A DNA stretch of 64,000 nucleotides from Oxalobacteraceae bacterium (GCA_030698225.1 JAUYNR010000016.1:1-64000); one strand, 5' to 3'. Numbered from the stretch's first letter, positions 24,092 through 32,656 are shown. Numbers and translations are program-made. The notes: generated from the sequence alone by a model not told the origin.

Positions 24092-25774
24092 CTATGCGGT
24101 TGCCTGTTCCTGCCGGCGCAGCGCCAGATGGCGGTTGGTTGCGCTCAGTACCGCCTTGAACGAAGCTATCACGATATTCCCATCGAGGCCGACGCCGAAC
24201 AGGGTCGGGCCGTTGTCGAGCCGCAGTTCGACGTAGCAGACCGCCTGCGCATTGGCGCCGGAACCGATCGCATGCTCGTGATAGTCCATCAGCTGGATAT
24301 TCAGTCCGAGCGCATTGACAAAGGCGTCGATCGGGCCGTTACCGCCGCCCGCCAGCGCCACCTGGGCGCCGTTCTGGACGATGTCGATCTCGATCTGGAC
24401 CGATTCCGCCCGGGCCGAATCTTCCTCCATGCGGTGCGCCCGATAGGCGTAGGGCGTGGTCTGTGCCAGGTATTCCTGCTGGAAGATCGCGTAGATGTCC
24501 TGCGCCGCGACTTCGCCCCCGGTGCGGTCGGTGGTGGCCTGCACCGCGCGGCTGAATTCTATCTGCAGCCGGCGCGGCAGCGACAAGCCGTATTCCTGTT
24601 CCAGCAAGTAGGCCATGCCGCCCTTGCCGGACTGACTGTTGACGCGGATTACCGCATCGTAGCTGCGCCCGAGGTCGGCCGGATCGATCGGCAGGTAAGG
24701 CACGTCCCACTGTGCATCCGCTTGTTGCTGGGCTAAGCCTTTTTTGATCGCATCCTGATGCGAGCCGGAGAACGCGGTAAACACCAGGTCGCCGACATAC
24801 GGATGGCGCGGGTGCACCGGGATCTGGTTGCACTCTTCGACGCAGCGCCGCACGCTATCGATATCGGAGAAATCGAGGCCGGAATGCACGCCTTGGGTGT
24901 GCAGGTTCATCGCCAGCGTTACCAGATCGACGTTGCCGGTGCGCTCGCCATTGCCGAACAAACAGCCTTCGACCCGGTCGGCGCCGGCCATCATCGCCAG
25001 TTCGGCGGCGGCAATCGCGCTGCCGCGGTCGTTGTGCGGATGGACGCTGATGACGATCGCATCGCGCCGCGCCAGATTGCGGTGCATCCACTCGATCTGG
25101 TCTGCGTACACGTTCGGCGTGCTGCATTCGACGGTGGCCGGCAGGTTGATGATCATCTTGTTGGCAGCGTCAGGTTGCCAGACATCGGATACCGCATCGC
25201 ATACTTCCCTGGAGAAATCGAGTTCGGTCTGGCTGAACGACTCCGCCGAGTACTGGAAGCGCCAGGCGGTTTCCGGGTGTGCGGCAGTCAAGGCTTTGAT
25301 GCGCCGGGTGCCGCTGATGGCGAGCGCCTTGATGTCAGCGCGCGACATCTTAAACACGATGCGGCGAAAAGCCGGCGCCAGCGAGTTATACAGATGCACG
25401 ATCGCGTGTCTGGCGCCGAGCATGGATTCCACCGTGCGATCTATCAGTTCGTCGCGCGACTGGGTCAGCCCGATGATGGTGACGTCGTCCGGGATGCGGT
25501 TTTCATCGATCAGCTTGCGCACGAAATCGAAGTCGGTTTGCGAGGCGGACGGAAAGCCGACTTCGATTTCCTTGAAGCCGATCTTGACCAGCATCTCGAA
25601 AAAACGCAGCTTCTTGTCCGCGCTCATCGGCTCGATCAACGCCTGGTTGCCGTCGCGCAAGTCGGTGCTCATCCAGATCGGCGGGGTGGTGATGACCTGG
25701 TCGGGCCAATTGCGGTTGGCTATCCGGACCACCGGAGACGGGCGATATTTGGCCGCAGGGTTAGACAACATCAT
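24092..25774 (-). CDS. leuA: 2-isopropylmalate synthase
   Basis: A 560-residue LeuA of the long type. It condenses acetyl-CoA with 2-oxoisovalerate, the first committed step to leucine. The catalytic TIM barrel opens with [20 protein letters not shown] (metal- and substrate-binding RDGNQ), continues with [14 protein letters not shown] and metal-ligand HPHNDRGSA near residue 245 and [20 protein letters not shown] near 280. The last ~130 residues are the leucine-binding regulatory domain ([15 protein letters not shown]). It stands alone, far from leuCDB at 39.5-42.8 kb. A leucine-rich leader peptide and competing hairpins upstream suggest attenuation control. Confidence 0.96.
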   Translation of the reverse strand: MMLSNPAAKYRPSPVVRIANRNWPDQVITTPPIWMSTDLRDGNQALIEPMSADKKLRFFEMLVKIGFKEIEVGFPSASQTDFDFVRKLIDENRIPDDVTIIGLTQSRDELIDRTVESMLGARHAIVHLYNSLAPAFRRIVFKMSRADIKALAISGTRRIKALTAAHPETAWRFQYSAESFSQTELDFSREVCDAVSDVWQPDAANKMIINLPATVECSTPNVYADQIEWMHRNLARRDAIVISVHPHNDRGSAIAAAELAMMAGADRVEGCLFGNGERTGNVDLVTLAMNLHTQGVHSGLDFSDIDSVRRCVEECNQIPVHPRHPYVGDLVFTAFSGSHQDAIKKGLAQQQADAQWDVPYLPIDPADLGRSYDAVIRVNSQSGKGGMAYLLEQEYGLSLPRRLQIEFSRAVQATTDRTGGEVAAQDIYAIFQQEYLAQTTPYAYRAHRMEEDSARAESVQIEIDIVQNGAQVALAGGGNGPIDAFVNALGLNIQLMDYHEHAIGSGANAQAVCYVELRLDNGPTLFGVGLDGNIVIASFKAVLSATNRHLALRRQEQATA

Positions 25775-25816
25775 GATGAATCCTCAGTATTCTTGACAGA
25801 AATTGGAACAACGGAT

Positions 25817-25843
25817 GTGGCAGCGAGGCTGCCTGACTGCCAC
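25817..25843 (-). promoter_or_regulatory. Competing hairpins in the leuA leader
   Basis: In the RNA sense, GTGGCAG (25843-25837) directly follows the leader-peptide stop codon. A downstream GCTGCCAC block (25824-25817) can pair either with it or with the intervening GGCAGC (25833-25828). The two stems are mutually exclusive, as expected for an attenuator, though no U-run follows. The leuA ATG is about 40 bases downstream. Confidence 0.5.
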
Positions 25844-25954
25844 TTAACGCGAGGCCAGGCAACCGATCGGTAGCGGTAGCAGCAGGAGAAATTGCCGCAG
25901 CGGTTGCAACAGCGAACGCGCAACCATCATCGTGGCGCCAAATGCGCCTTGCAT
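25844..25954 (-). CDS. Leucine-rich leader peptide of leuA
   Basis: A short peptide of 36 residues from the ATG at 25954 (longer if the in-frame ATG at 25984 is used): MQGAFGATMMVARSLLQPLR then QFLLLLPLPIGCLASR. It carries nine leucines, four in a row (CTC CTG CTG CTA) plus another CTA two codons later; CTA appears uncommon in this GC-rich chromosome. It ends one base before a hairpin that can refold and 69 bases before leuA. This is the typical build of a leucine-sensing ribosome-stalling leader. No strong ribosome-binding site is visible, which is the main weakness of the call. Confidence 0.5.
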   Translation of the reverse strand: MQGAFGATMMVARSLLQPLRQFLLLLPLPIGCLASR

Positions 25955-26018
25955 GATCGTTACAGGATTCGATGTGGAATGCATGTTGGATAAACCGGTT
26001 TGTTTTCTTGCTGGATTA

Positions 26019-26110
26019 CCGGCAGCGCGCTGCCGGCGGGGTAAAACGGAAGGCGGGCGTTTTACGCCAGCGGCAGTCGTAGCAAGCCTGCCAGCGCAGC
26101 GCCGGCAGGC
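26019..26110. other. Three consecutive hairpins between selD and leuA
   Basis: An 18-bp perfect palindrome CCGGCAGCGCGCTGCCGG at 26019-26036, GTAAAACG...CGTTTTAC at 26041-26065, and GCCTGCC...GGCAGGC at 26086-26110. They lie after the selD stop and before the leuA leader on the same strand, so they may terminate selD transcription or form part of a long leuA leader. Confidence 0.5.
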
Positions 26111-26212
26111 TGTACAAGGTGCGGAAGAGGGAATTGAGCGCATGACATGGCTTGAATGTAGTGGGAACCAGCCGGGTTTGTCAAGCGCCTTGCCCCATTT
26201 TCCGCATATTGG

Positions 26213-27268
26213 CTAGGCTACCAGCACGCTGGCCGGCCCTTGCGTCATTTCGCCGATCACCGTCGCGTCGGCAAAGCCTTCGCGGGCGAACAGCGCCAGG
26301 ATTTCGTCCACCGCAGCCGGATCGCAGGAAACCAGCAGGCCGCCGGAAGTTTGCGGGTCGCACAGCAGGGCTTGCTGGGTCGGTGTGATCGCGTCCGCCA
26401 GCGTCACGTCGTGGCCGTAGGCGGCCCAGTTGCGGCCAGAGGCGCCGGTGATGAAGCCCTGTTCCGCCAGTCGCTGCACGTTCGGCAGCAGCGGAATCCG
26501 CGCCATGTTCAACTTGGCGCTCAGTTTGGCGCCGCGCGCCAGTTCCAGCAGATGGCCGAGCAGGCCGAAGCCGGTGACGTCCGTCATCGCATGGACAGCG
26601 CCGAGGCCGGACAGCGCTATTCCCGGCTTGTTGAGCTTGGTGGTGTTGGCTATCAGCGCCGCATAGCCGGCGGCGTCCAGCGCATCCTTCTTCAGCGCGG
26701 CCGACAGGATCCCGACCCCGAGCGGTTTGCCGAGTATCAGCTTGTCGCCGGCCCTGGCGTCGGCGTTGCGCTTGACCTTGGACGGGTGGATCAAGCCCAT
26801 CACGACCAGGCCATAGATCGGCTCGACCGAATCGATGGTGTGGCCGCCGGCAATCGGGATCCCGGCTTCCGCGCAGATAGCTTCGCCGCCGCGAATGATT
26901 TGTCCTATGACTTCAACCGGCAGCTGGTTGATCGGCATCCCGACCAGGGCCAGCGCCATGATCGGTGTGCCGCCCATCGCATACACGTCGGAGATCGCAT
27001 TGGTGGCGGCGATGCGGCCGAAGTCGAACGGGTCATCGACGATCGGCATGAAGAAATCGGTGGTGGCAATCAGCGCCTGCTGGTCGTTGAGCCAGTACAC
27101 CGCTGCGTCATCGGCGGTCTCGATCCCGACCATCAACTCTTTCGGCACCGGAAAACCGGTCGAATTTTTCAGGATTTCAGACAGCACGCCGGGCGCGATC
27201 TTGCAGCCGCAGCCGCCGCCGTGGGAAAACGAGGTAAGTTTGATTTTCTGCTCGGTCGGTGCGTTCAT
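26213..27268 (-). CDS. selD: Selenophosphate synthetase (SelD; SenC role in selenoneine synthesis)
   Basis: A 351-residue selenide, water dikinase that makes selenophosphate from selenide and ATP. The N-terminal catalytic region SFSHGGGCGCKIAPGVL has C20, an ordinary cysteine rather than selenocysteine, followed by the ATP-site segments IETADDAAVYWLNDQQALIA and TTDFFMPIVDDPFDFGRIAA and GGHTIDSVEPIYGL, and the C-terminal CDPQTSGGLLVS. No selA, selB, selC or mnmH is present in the window. It lies downstream of the glycosyltransferase gene on the same strand, 122 bases apart with a REP hairpin between, and next to an EgtB homologue. That trio is the signature of the sen pathway, where the SelD homologue is called SenC. 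Confidence 0.93.
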   Translation of the reverse strand: MNAPTEQKIKLTSFSHGGGCGCKIAPGVLSEILKNSTGFPVPKELMVGIETADDAAVYWLNDQQALIATTDFFMPIVDDPFDFGRIAATNAISDVYAMGGTPIMALALVGMPINQLPVEVIGQIIRGGEAICAEAGIPIAGGHTIDSVEPIYGLVVMGLIHPSKVKRNADARAGDKLILGKPLGVGILSAALKKDALDAAGYAALIANTTKLNKPGIALSGLGAVHAMTDVTGFGLLGHLLELARGAKLSAKLNMARIPLLPNVQRLAEQGFITGASGRNWAAYGHDVTLADAITPTQQALLCDPQTSGGLLVSCDPAAVDEILALFAREGFADATVIGEMTQGPASVLVA

Positions 27269-27308
27269 CGGGATTCCATTAATAAAGTCATGTGTGGATC
27301 AACGTTAA

Positions 27309-27372
27309 AAGTCGCGTAGCGACTCACTTTGCTCCCCTCTCCCGCTTGCGGGAGAGGGGTTGGGGGTGAGGG
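27309..27372. repeat. REP-type hairpin repeat between selD and senB
   Basis: AAGTCGCGTAGCGACTCACT leads into a CCCCTCTCCCGC hairpin and a GGGGTTGGGGGTGAGGG tail. The whole ~64-base unit, including the GTCGCGTAGCGAC flank, recurs inverted at 61288-61351. It lies between two genes expected to be co-transcribed. Confidence 0.8.
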
Positions 27373-27390
27373 CGGCCAGGGCGCTTTCAT

Positions 27391-28386
27391 TCATTGGGGT
27401 GGCATTTTCGCCGTGGCCATTAGATTATCCATCAACTGCAGCAGAGCGGTTTTTTCCCGTTCCGGCGCAAACAGTGGCGCACGCGCCGCGCATTGCCATT
27501 GCAGCAACGCGTAAAAAGACGGGTCGGTGATGCTTCGATCGATCAGGCGCGCCAGTTGGCGGCTGTCGCCGAGCGGAAAGTAGCCGGCGTAGTCGTCGCC
27601 CAGCATGCCGCGGTTGCCGGATATGTCGCTGGCCAATATCGGGACGCCGCTGCTGATGGCTTCGATGATCACGTTGGCGCCCCCTTCCATGCGCGAGCTG
27701 ATGACCATCAGATGGCTGCGCTTCAGGCGCTGGCGGACGATCGCATGCGGCAGGCTGCCGAGCCAGCGGTAGCGGCTTTCCTGTTGCCCGGTTTGCTCTG
27801 CCAGCCGGCCGAGGCCAGGCTCCAGCGCGCCGCCGATATGGATCAGCCGCGCTTGCGGCGCTTGCACCAGGGCGGCGGCGCGCATGAAGGTGGCCGGATC
27901 CTTTTCTTCGCGCAGGTGTCCTATCATCGTTATTTGCAACTGGCGTCGTGCTGCGGGGGTTGCAGGTGCGACGGCTTTCAGGGGCGGCGTCGATTGGTGG
28001 ATGACTTGTGATTTTGCGCGCAAATCGGCCGCCAGTTCCTGCAGTCCAGACGCTTGCAATAGCACCAGTTGCGTGGCAAGTTGCAGCGAGCGCTGCGCGT
28101 CGGCGTCGGTTCGGATGTCGCGATACAGGTCGGTCCCGGTCAGCACCACCACCAGCGGAGAGTCGGGCTGGGCCGCGGCAAATGCGGCAATCGACGCTGC
28201 CGAGCGCCTTGCATGCAACGCGACCATCGCATCGATCTGCCGGCCGTCCCACTCGGCGGCGATGCGTACCCGATAATGTTGGCGCAGGAAACGCGCCCAG
28301 CGCCGGGCGGTTTGCCAGTTGCCGTTATTGGCTTTTGCCAGCGCGGGACTGATAATGACAATCTGCGGGATATTCCTTGTTAGCAT
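27391..28386 (-). CDS. senB: Glycosyltransferase-like selenosugar synthase
   Basis: About 331 residues from the ATG at 28386, chosen because AAGGA lies five bases upstream and because the protein then starts MLTRNIPQIVIISPALAKAN, a normal GT-B N-terminus. The open frame runs to 28488 but would overlap the divergent gene. The fold is GT4-like: N-terminal half with VVVLTGTDLYRDI, C-terminal half with QITMIGHLREEKDPATFMRA, GGALEPGLG, and SSRMEGGANVIIEAISSGVP (the E-x7-E nucleotide-sugar motif). In the sen pathway this subgroup makes a selenosugar from selenophosphate and a UDP-sugar. The call rests on the resemblance plus neighbours selD and a second EgtB. Confidence 0.82.
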   Translation of the reverse strand: MLTRNIPQIVIISPALAKANNGNWQTARRWARFLRQHYRVRIAAEWDGRQIDAMVALHARRSAASIAAFAAAQPDSPLVVVLTGTDLYRDIRTDADAQRSLQLATQLVLLQASGLQELAADLRAKSQVIHQSTPPLKAVAPATPAARRQLQITMIGHLREEKDPATFMRAAALVQAPQARLIHIGGALEPGLGRLAEQTGQQESRYRWLGSLPHAIVRQRLKRSHLMVISSRMEGGANVIIEAISSGVPILASDISGNRGMLGDDYAGYFPLGDSRQLARLIDRSITDPSFYALLQWQCAARAPLFAPEREKTALLQLMDNLMATAKMPPQ

Positions 28387-28419
28387 GTTCCTTAATAGCG
28401 CGAAATTTTGGCGGCAAAT

Positions 28420-29610
28420 ATGATCAATCCCTCGTTTCGGAATGCCACTGCGGAAGAACTGGCTGCGGCCTTGCAGGATGCCAGGCATTATACGCTGGCG
28501 CTATTCGATCGTTTTCTGGCTGCCGGCCTGAATCTGCCGGCCCAGGTGCCATTTCTGACTATCATCAATCCGCCGCTGTGGGAGTTCGGGCATATTGCCT
28601 GGTTCGCCGAATGGTTCGTGCTGCGCGAGGCCGAGTCGAGCAACCCGGCTGCGGCGCAGCGCCCGTGCTTGCTGACGCAGGGCGACGACTGGTTCGATTC
28701 GAATACCGTGCCACATCGCGCGCGCTGGCTGATCGATTTGCCCAGCGCCGGCGCGCTCAAGATGTATTGCAACGAGGTACTGGATCGGGTGCTCGACAAG
28801 CTCGACAAGCTGGCAGCTGCAGGCAGTGATCTGACGCCTTACCGGTTGGTGCTGGCGCATGAGGATATGCACGGCGAGGCGTTCGCGATGACCCTGCAAA
28901 CCCTGGGTCTGGAGGCGCCACCGCAGATAAACCGGACGGTGGCGGCGGCAGCCTCGCAAGACGCGATCGGCTTTCCCGGCGGCACGCTGTGGATCGGCAG
29001 CGTGCCGGACGCCGGCTTCGTCTTCGACAATGAAAAATGGGCGCATCCGGTGCTGGTGCCTGGCTTCAATATCGACGCTACCCTGGTGTCGAATGCCCAG
29101 TACAGTGAATTCATTGCGGACGGCGGTTATCAGAAGGCAGACTTCTGGAGCACTGCCGGCCTGGCCTGGCTAATGCAGCAGGAACGTTCCGCGCCGCGTT
29201 ACTGGCAGCGCGACGGCCGCCAGTGGTGCACCGAGCGCTTCGGCCGGCTGACCGCTTTGCCGGCCCATCAGGCGGTGCGCCATGTCAGCCTGTTCGAGGC
29301 CCAGGCATACTGCCGCTGGGCCGGGCGCCGCCTGCCAAGTGAATCCGAATGGGAGTACGCGGCCCTGTCGGGTCATCCGGGATGGTATTGGGGCGACCTG
29401 TGGGAGTGGACGGCCACGCCGTTCGAGCCTTATCCGGGCTTTGCCGCCGATGCCTATCGGGAGTACTCGGCGCCCTGGTTCGGTACCCACCAAGTCCTGC
29501 GCGGCGCCTCGTTTGCGACCCGGTCCCGGATGCGCTGGCCGAAATACCGCAATTTTTATTTGCCGCAGCGCGACGATGTCTTCGTCGGCTTCCGGACTTG
29601 CGCGGCATAG
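28420..29610 (+). CDS. senA: Selenoneine synthase, EgtB-related
   Basis: A 396-residue non-haem iron oxygenase related to EgtB. The DinB-like domain has the candidate iron ligands H58 (LWEFGHIAWFAEWFVLR) and H147/H151 (LVLAHEDMHGEAF). The FGE-sulfatase half runs from FPGGTLWIGSVP to VLRGASFATRSRMRWPKYRN. HEDMHGE instead of HEQQHQE, and FAEWFVLREAES after the first His, set it apart from the ordinary EgtB at 17256. In the sen pathway the SenA protein joins hercynine to a selenosugar. A TTG-initiated extension to 28408 exists; ATG at 28420 with GGCGG upstream is preferred. It is divergent from senB with only 33 bases between the starts. Confidence 0.85.
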   Translation: MINPSFRNATAEELAAALQDARHYTLALFDRFLAAGLNLPAQVPFLTIINPPLWEFGHIAWFAEWFVLREAESSNPAAAQRPCLLTQGDDWFDSNTVPHRARWLIDLPSAGALKMYCNEVLDRVLDKLDKLAAAGSDLTPYRLVLAHEDMHGEAFAMTLQTLGLEAPPQINRTVAAAASQDAIGFPGGTLWIGSVPDAGFVFDNEKWAHPVLVPGFNIDATLVSNAQYSEFIADGGYQKADFWSTAGLAWLMQQERSAPRYWQRDGRQWCTERFGRLTALPAHQAVRHVSLFEAQAYCRWAGRRLPSESEWEYAALSGHPGWYWGDLWEWTATPFEPYPGFAADAYREYSAPWFGTHQVLRGASFATRSRMRWPKYRNFYLPQRDDVFVGFRTCAA

Positions 29611-29628
29611 TGATGGGGGAAAGGCACA

Positions 29629-29741
29629 GTCCACGAAAAACACGAAAAGTACGAACAGACGTCAAAACCCAGTTCTTTCAAACCGGCATTTGATAACATT
29701 CCTATCTGCTTTTTTTCGTGTCTTTCGTGTTTTTCGTGGAC
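29629..29741. repeat. Foldback element with perfect 19-bp inverted ends
   Basis: GTCCACGAAAAACACGAAA (29629-29647) and its exact complement (29723-29741) enclose 75 bases. The arms are of the CACGAAAAACACGAAA type found scattered in many bacterial genomes. It abuts the dispersed repeat copy at 29745. An open frame running through it ends in FRVFRVFRG, the usual translation artefact of this repeat. Confidence 0.75.
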
Positions 29742-29744
29742 AAT

Positions 29745-29824
29745 ATTTTGAATATACATAGCATTGTATTTTTAAAGTGGCAATAATTCTATGCGGTAAT
29801 TGGCATGTTTTATGGCATACCCCA
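29745..29824 (-). repeat. Dispersed ~76-nt structured repeat, copy 5
   Basis: Read on the minus strand: TGGGGTATGCCATAAAAC, then AATTACCGCATAGAATTATT, GCCACTTTAAAAATACAATG and a terminal TATGTATATT. It is most similar to the copy at 18505, with which it shares TTACCGCAT, ATTGCCACTTTAAA and the 3' stem. It lies between the convergent ends of senA and rhlE. Confidence 0.88.
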
Positions 29825-29836
29825 TGGTAAACGTAA

Positions 29837-29868
29837 AAACGGCCGCCGGATTGCTCCGGTGGCCGTTT
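29837..29868 (-). terminator. Rho-independent terminator of rhlE
   Basis: Read on the minus strand, AAACGGCCACCGGA-GCAA-TCCGGCGGCCGTTT followed by further T residues: a strong GC-rich stem with a T tail, 28 bases after the rhlE stop codon. Confidence 0.85.
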
Positions 29869-29895
29869 CTCTAACTTGCTACACCTTGCTGGTGA

Positions 29896-31311
29896 TTACC
29901 GATTGCCATCGCTGTAAGAGCGACGGGCGCCGCCGGTATCGCCGGTGCGGCCTTTGTAGCCGCCGCCATTGCCGTTGGCACCGCGCGGTGCGGCATTCGG
30001 ATTGCTGAAAGTGCGCTGACCCGGCTTGGCGCCGGTACGGTTGTCGCCCGGCTTCCAGCCGCCTGGCTTGGACGGCGAACGTGACATGGACGCGGTCTTT
30101 TTAGGCTCAAAGCCTTCGACCACATCGACCGGAATCAATTGCTTGGTGAAGCGCTCGATCCGCTTTACGTTCATGCCTTCTGCGTGGTTCACCAGGGACA
30201 CGGCGACGCCGTTGCGACCGGCACGGCCGGTGCGGCCGATACGGTGCACATAGTCTTCCGGGAACTTCGGCAAATCGTAGTTGAATACATGGGTGATCGC
30301 AGGCACGTCGATGCCGCGCGCGGCAACGTCGGTGGCAACCAGCACCCGGACCTGACCGCGGCGCAGCGAATCCAGCGTGCGGTTACGCGCACCCTGATGC
30401 ATGTCGCCATGCAACGCGGCAGCGGAGAAGCCGGCGATGTTCAAACGGTCGGCGATGGTGTCGGCGTCACGCTTGGTGGCGGTAAATACCACTGCCTGGT
30501 CCATCGTGACATCGCGCAACAGATGGTCGAGCAGACGATTCTTGTGCGACAGATCATCCACGAAGTGGACCTTCTGCGTGATGTTTTCATGCTTGGTGGC
30601 CGAGCCGGCGATCTTGATGATAACCGGGTTGTTGGTGATCTGCTGCGCCATGCGGCCGACAGTGCCGTCCAGAGTCGCGGAGAACAACATGGTCTGGCGT
30701 GTTTTTGGGGTGGCATCGACGATTTTCTCGATGTCGTCGATAAAGCCCATGTCCAGCATGCGGTCGGCTTCGTCCAGCACCAGAATCTGCAATTGGGAGA
30801 AGTCGATCTTGCCCGACTCCATATGGTCAATCAGGCGGCCCGGTGTGGCGACCAGGATTTCCGGATTTTTCGCCAGCAATTGCATCTGTTTCGGATAAGG
30901 CATGCCGCCCAGGATCGAAACAGCTTTCACGCGTCTTACGTGGGTGCCGTATTTTTCAGTGGCATTGGTAACTTGCAGTGCCAGTTCGCGGGTCGGTGTC
31001 AGCACCAGCATTTTCGGCTGGGCCGCCTGAAAGCGCGGGCGGTCGCCGCGGGCGCGGGCTGCCTGGCGTTCCTGGTTGGAAGTCTTGCCTTGCGTGGCAT
31101 CGGCCGATGGTTCGGCGGAGGCGAATTTGTGCAGTGCGGGCAACATGAATGCGGCAGTCTTGCCGGAACCGGTTTGCGACGAAACCATCAGGTCGCGGCC
31201 TTGCAGCGCTGCCGGAATCGCCTGTTCCTGGACCGTGGTAGGTTTGGTGTAGCCGGCGTCGGTCAATGCTTGAACTACGGACGTGTGCAGGCCTAGGGCT
31301 TCAAAAGTCAT
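29896..31311 (-). CDS. rhlE: DEAD-box ATP-dependent RNA helicase
   Basis: A 471-residue helicase of the RhlE group acting on structured RNA, often in ribosome assembly or cold adaptation. Motifs in order: Q motif (GYTKPTTVQEQAIPAALQ), I (SSQTGSGKTAAF), Ia (PTRELALQV), II (VLDEADRMLDMGF), III (FSATL), V (VATDVAARGIDVP) and VI (YVHRIGRTGRAG). Residues about 72-98 hold a charged insert (ATQGKTSNQERQAARARGDR) and the C-terminal ~80 residues are a Gly/Arg/Asn-rich tail (GGWKPGDNRTGAKPGQRTF) for RNA contact. It is monocistronic, with its own terminator. A 319-base AT-rich leader lies upstream; no defined element was recognised in it. Confidence 0.94.
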   Translation of the reverse strand: MTFEALGLHTSVVQALTDAGYTKPTTVQEQAIPAALQGRDLMVSSQTGSGKTAAFMLPALHKFASAEPSADATQGKTSNQERQAARARGDRPRFQAAQPKMLVLTPTRELALQVTNATEKYGTHVRRVKAVSILGGMPYPKQMQLLAKNPEILVATPGRLIDHMESGKIDFSQLQILVLDEADRMLDMGFIDDIEKIVDATPKTRQTMLFSATLDGTVGRMAQQITNNPVIIKIAGSATKHENITQKVHFVDDLSHKNRLLDHLLRDVTMDQAVVFTATKRDADTIADRLNIAGFSAAALHGDMHQGARNRTLDSLRRGQVRVLVATDVAARGIDVPAITHVFNYDLPKFPEDYVHRIGRTGRAGRNGVAVSLVNHAEGMNVKRIERFTKQLIPVDVVEGFEPKKTASMSRSPSKPGGWKPGDNRTGAKPGQRTFSNPNAAPRGANGNGGGYKGRTGDTGGARRSYSDGNR

Positions 31312-31630
31312 TCTTTTCTTTCGTAAATGTCAGCGTTCATGCAAATGCGGAGAACGCAAAATAGCAACGCCAACCAACGAAATGACTTGAGGAATACAAA
31401 GAAATTTCGGCACAAAAGCTTTGCGCCGGGACTGTGTCTGTGTGACACAAAAGGCGGGGTGGCTTTAAATGCTGCATCCATCAGAATGCAACATAGGCTT
31501 GCGAAGCTGCTAATTTGTTGTTTTTGCGCCGCTACTGCAGCGCGAAAAACGAGATGATACAGCAGTTTTGCTGCAGATGCACCATTTTTGCGGGTTTTTC
31601 GGTGCGCAGGCGCCCAGGCCTGCACACTTT
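31312..31630. other. Intergenic leader of rhlE
   Basis: This 319-base gap between the end of fabI and the start of rhlE is AT-richer than the genes. It includes TGTGTC-N5-GACACA at about 31434-31450 and a partial CAGGCCTGCA match to the palindromic repeat family near 31614. I see no gene in it. A long rhlE 5' UTR would fit cold-regulated expression, but that is inference. Confidence 0.4.
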
Positions 31631-32413
31631 TTAGTCCGCGTTGATCCCCATCACATGCGAGAAACCGCCATCGACGTAGGTGATTTCTCCGGTGATGCCG
31701 GCCGCCAGGTCCGACAGCAGGAAGGCGGCGGCATTGCCGACGTCGTCTATCGTTATGTTACGGCGCAGCGGCGCGTGTTCGGCCACGAAGCCGAGCAATT
31801 TGCCGAAATCCTTGATGCCGGAAGCGGCCAGGGTCTTGATCGGGCCGGCCGAGATGCCGTTGACGCGGATGCCTTTCTTGCCGACCGATTCGGCCAGGTA
31901 GCGTACGCTGGCTTCCAGCGAAGCCTTGGCCAGTCCCATCGTGTTGTAATGCGGAATCGCGCGTACCGAACCCAGGTAAGTCAGCGTCAGCAACGCGGAA
32001 TTCGGGCGCAGCAGCGGCATGGCGGCCTTGGCCAGCGCCGGAAAGCTGTAAGCCGAAATGTCGTGCGCCACCGCGAATGCTTCGCGCGTGAAGCCATCGA
32101 GGAAATCGCCGGCAATCGATTCGCGCGGTGCGAAGCCGATTGCATGCACCAGCCCGTCGAGTTGCGACCAGGATTGGCCCAGGTCGGCGAACAGCGCGTT
32201 GATTTGCGCGTCGCTGCCGACGTCGCAGTCGAAAATCAGCTTGCTGTCGAATTCCGCGGCGAAATCGGTGGTGCGGTCCTTGAAGCGTTCGCCGACATAG
32301 GTGAATGCCAGTTCGGCGCCTTCGCGTTTGCAGGCTTTCGCGATACCGTACGCGATCGAGCGGTTAGACAACAAACCGGTGATCAGAATTTTTTTGTCTT
32401 GCAAGAATGCCAT
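31631..32413 (-). CDS. fabI: Enoyl-[acyl-carrier-protein] reductase (NADH)
   Basis: A 260-residue short-chain reductase catalysing the last step of each fatty-acid elongation cycle. The N-terminal cofactor segment [20 protein letters not shown], active-site tyrosines Y146 (TLTYLGSV) and Y156 with K163 ([20 protein letters not shown]), and the [13 protein letters not shown] loop that contacts triclosan-type inhibitors are all present and numbered as in E. coli FabI. A GGAG ribosome-binding site precedes the ATG. It is a single-gene unit divergent from the peptide transporter operon. Confidence 0.97.
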   Translation of the reverse strand: MAFLQDKKILITGLLSNRSIAYGIAKACKREGAELAFTYVGERFKDRTTDFAAEFDSKLIFDCDVGSDAQINALFADLGQSWSQLDGLVHAIGFAPRESIAGDFLDGFTREAFAVAHDISAYSFPALAKAAMPLLRPNSALLTLTYLGSVRAIPHYNTMGLAKASLEASVRYLAESVGKKGIRVNGISAGPIKTLAASGIKDFGKLLGFVAEHAPLRRNITIDDVGNAAAFLLSDLAAGITGEITYVDGGFSHVMGINAD

Positions 32414-32656
32414 GTGTTACTCCAGATGCTATCGCAGGATAGAAGCGGCTTTCAGCGCAAGAACTGGCTGGAAGCCGCATATATGTTCGAATACGGGTAA
32501 TTTCTTCGGTGCGGCCGAGTTTTTACAAACAGTTCGGGATTGTAGGGCGTCGCAGCCGGGACGGCAACTTTTCTTGCGATCTGCTTGCGAAGTATGAATG
32601 TTCGCGTCCGCGCCGGGTGCCTTTCGGTAAAATGGCTTAAAAAAGTGGGAGTTGCG

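Noticed and set aside
26213-27268. SelD taken as evidence for selenocysteine insertion
   Set aside because: No selA, selB, selC or in-frame UGA selenoprotein is visible in the window, and SelD has Cys at the catalytic position; selenoneine synthesis explains it without selenoproteins.
29282-29761. Plus-strand frame ending in FRVFRVFRG
   Set aside because: Out of frame with senA and its tail is the translation of a CACGAAAAACACGAAA foldback repeat, a well-known source of false genes.
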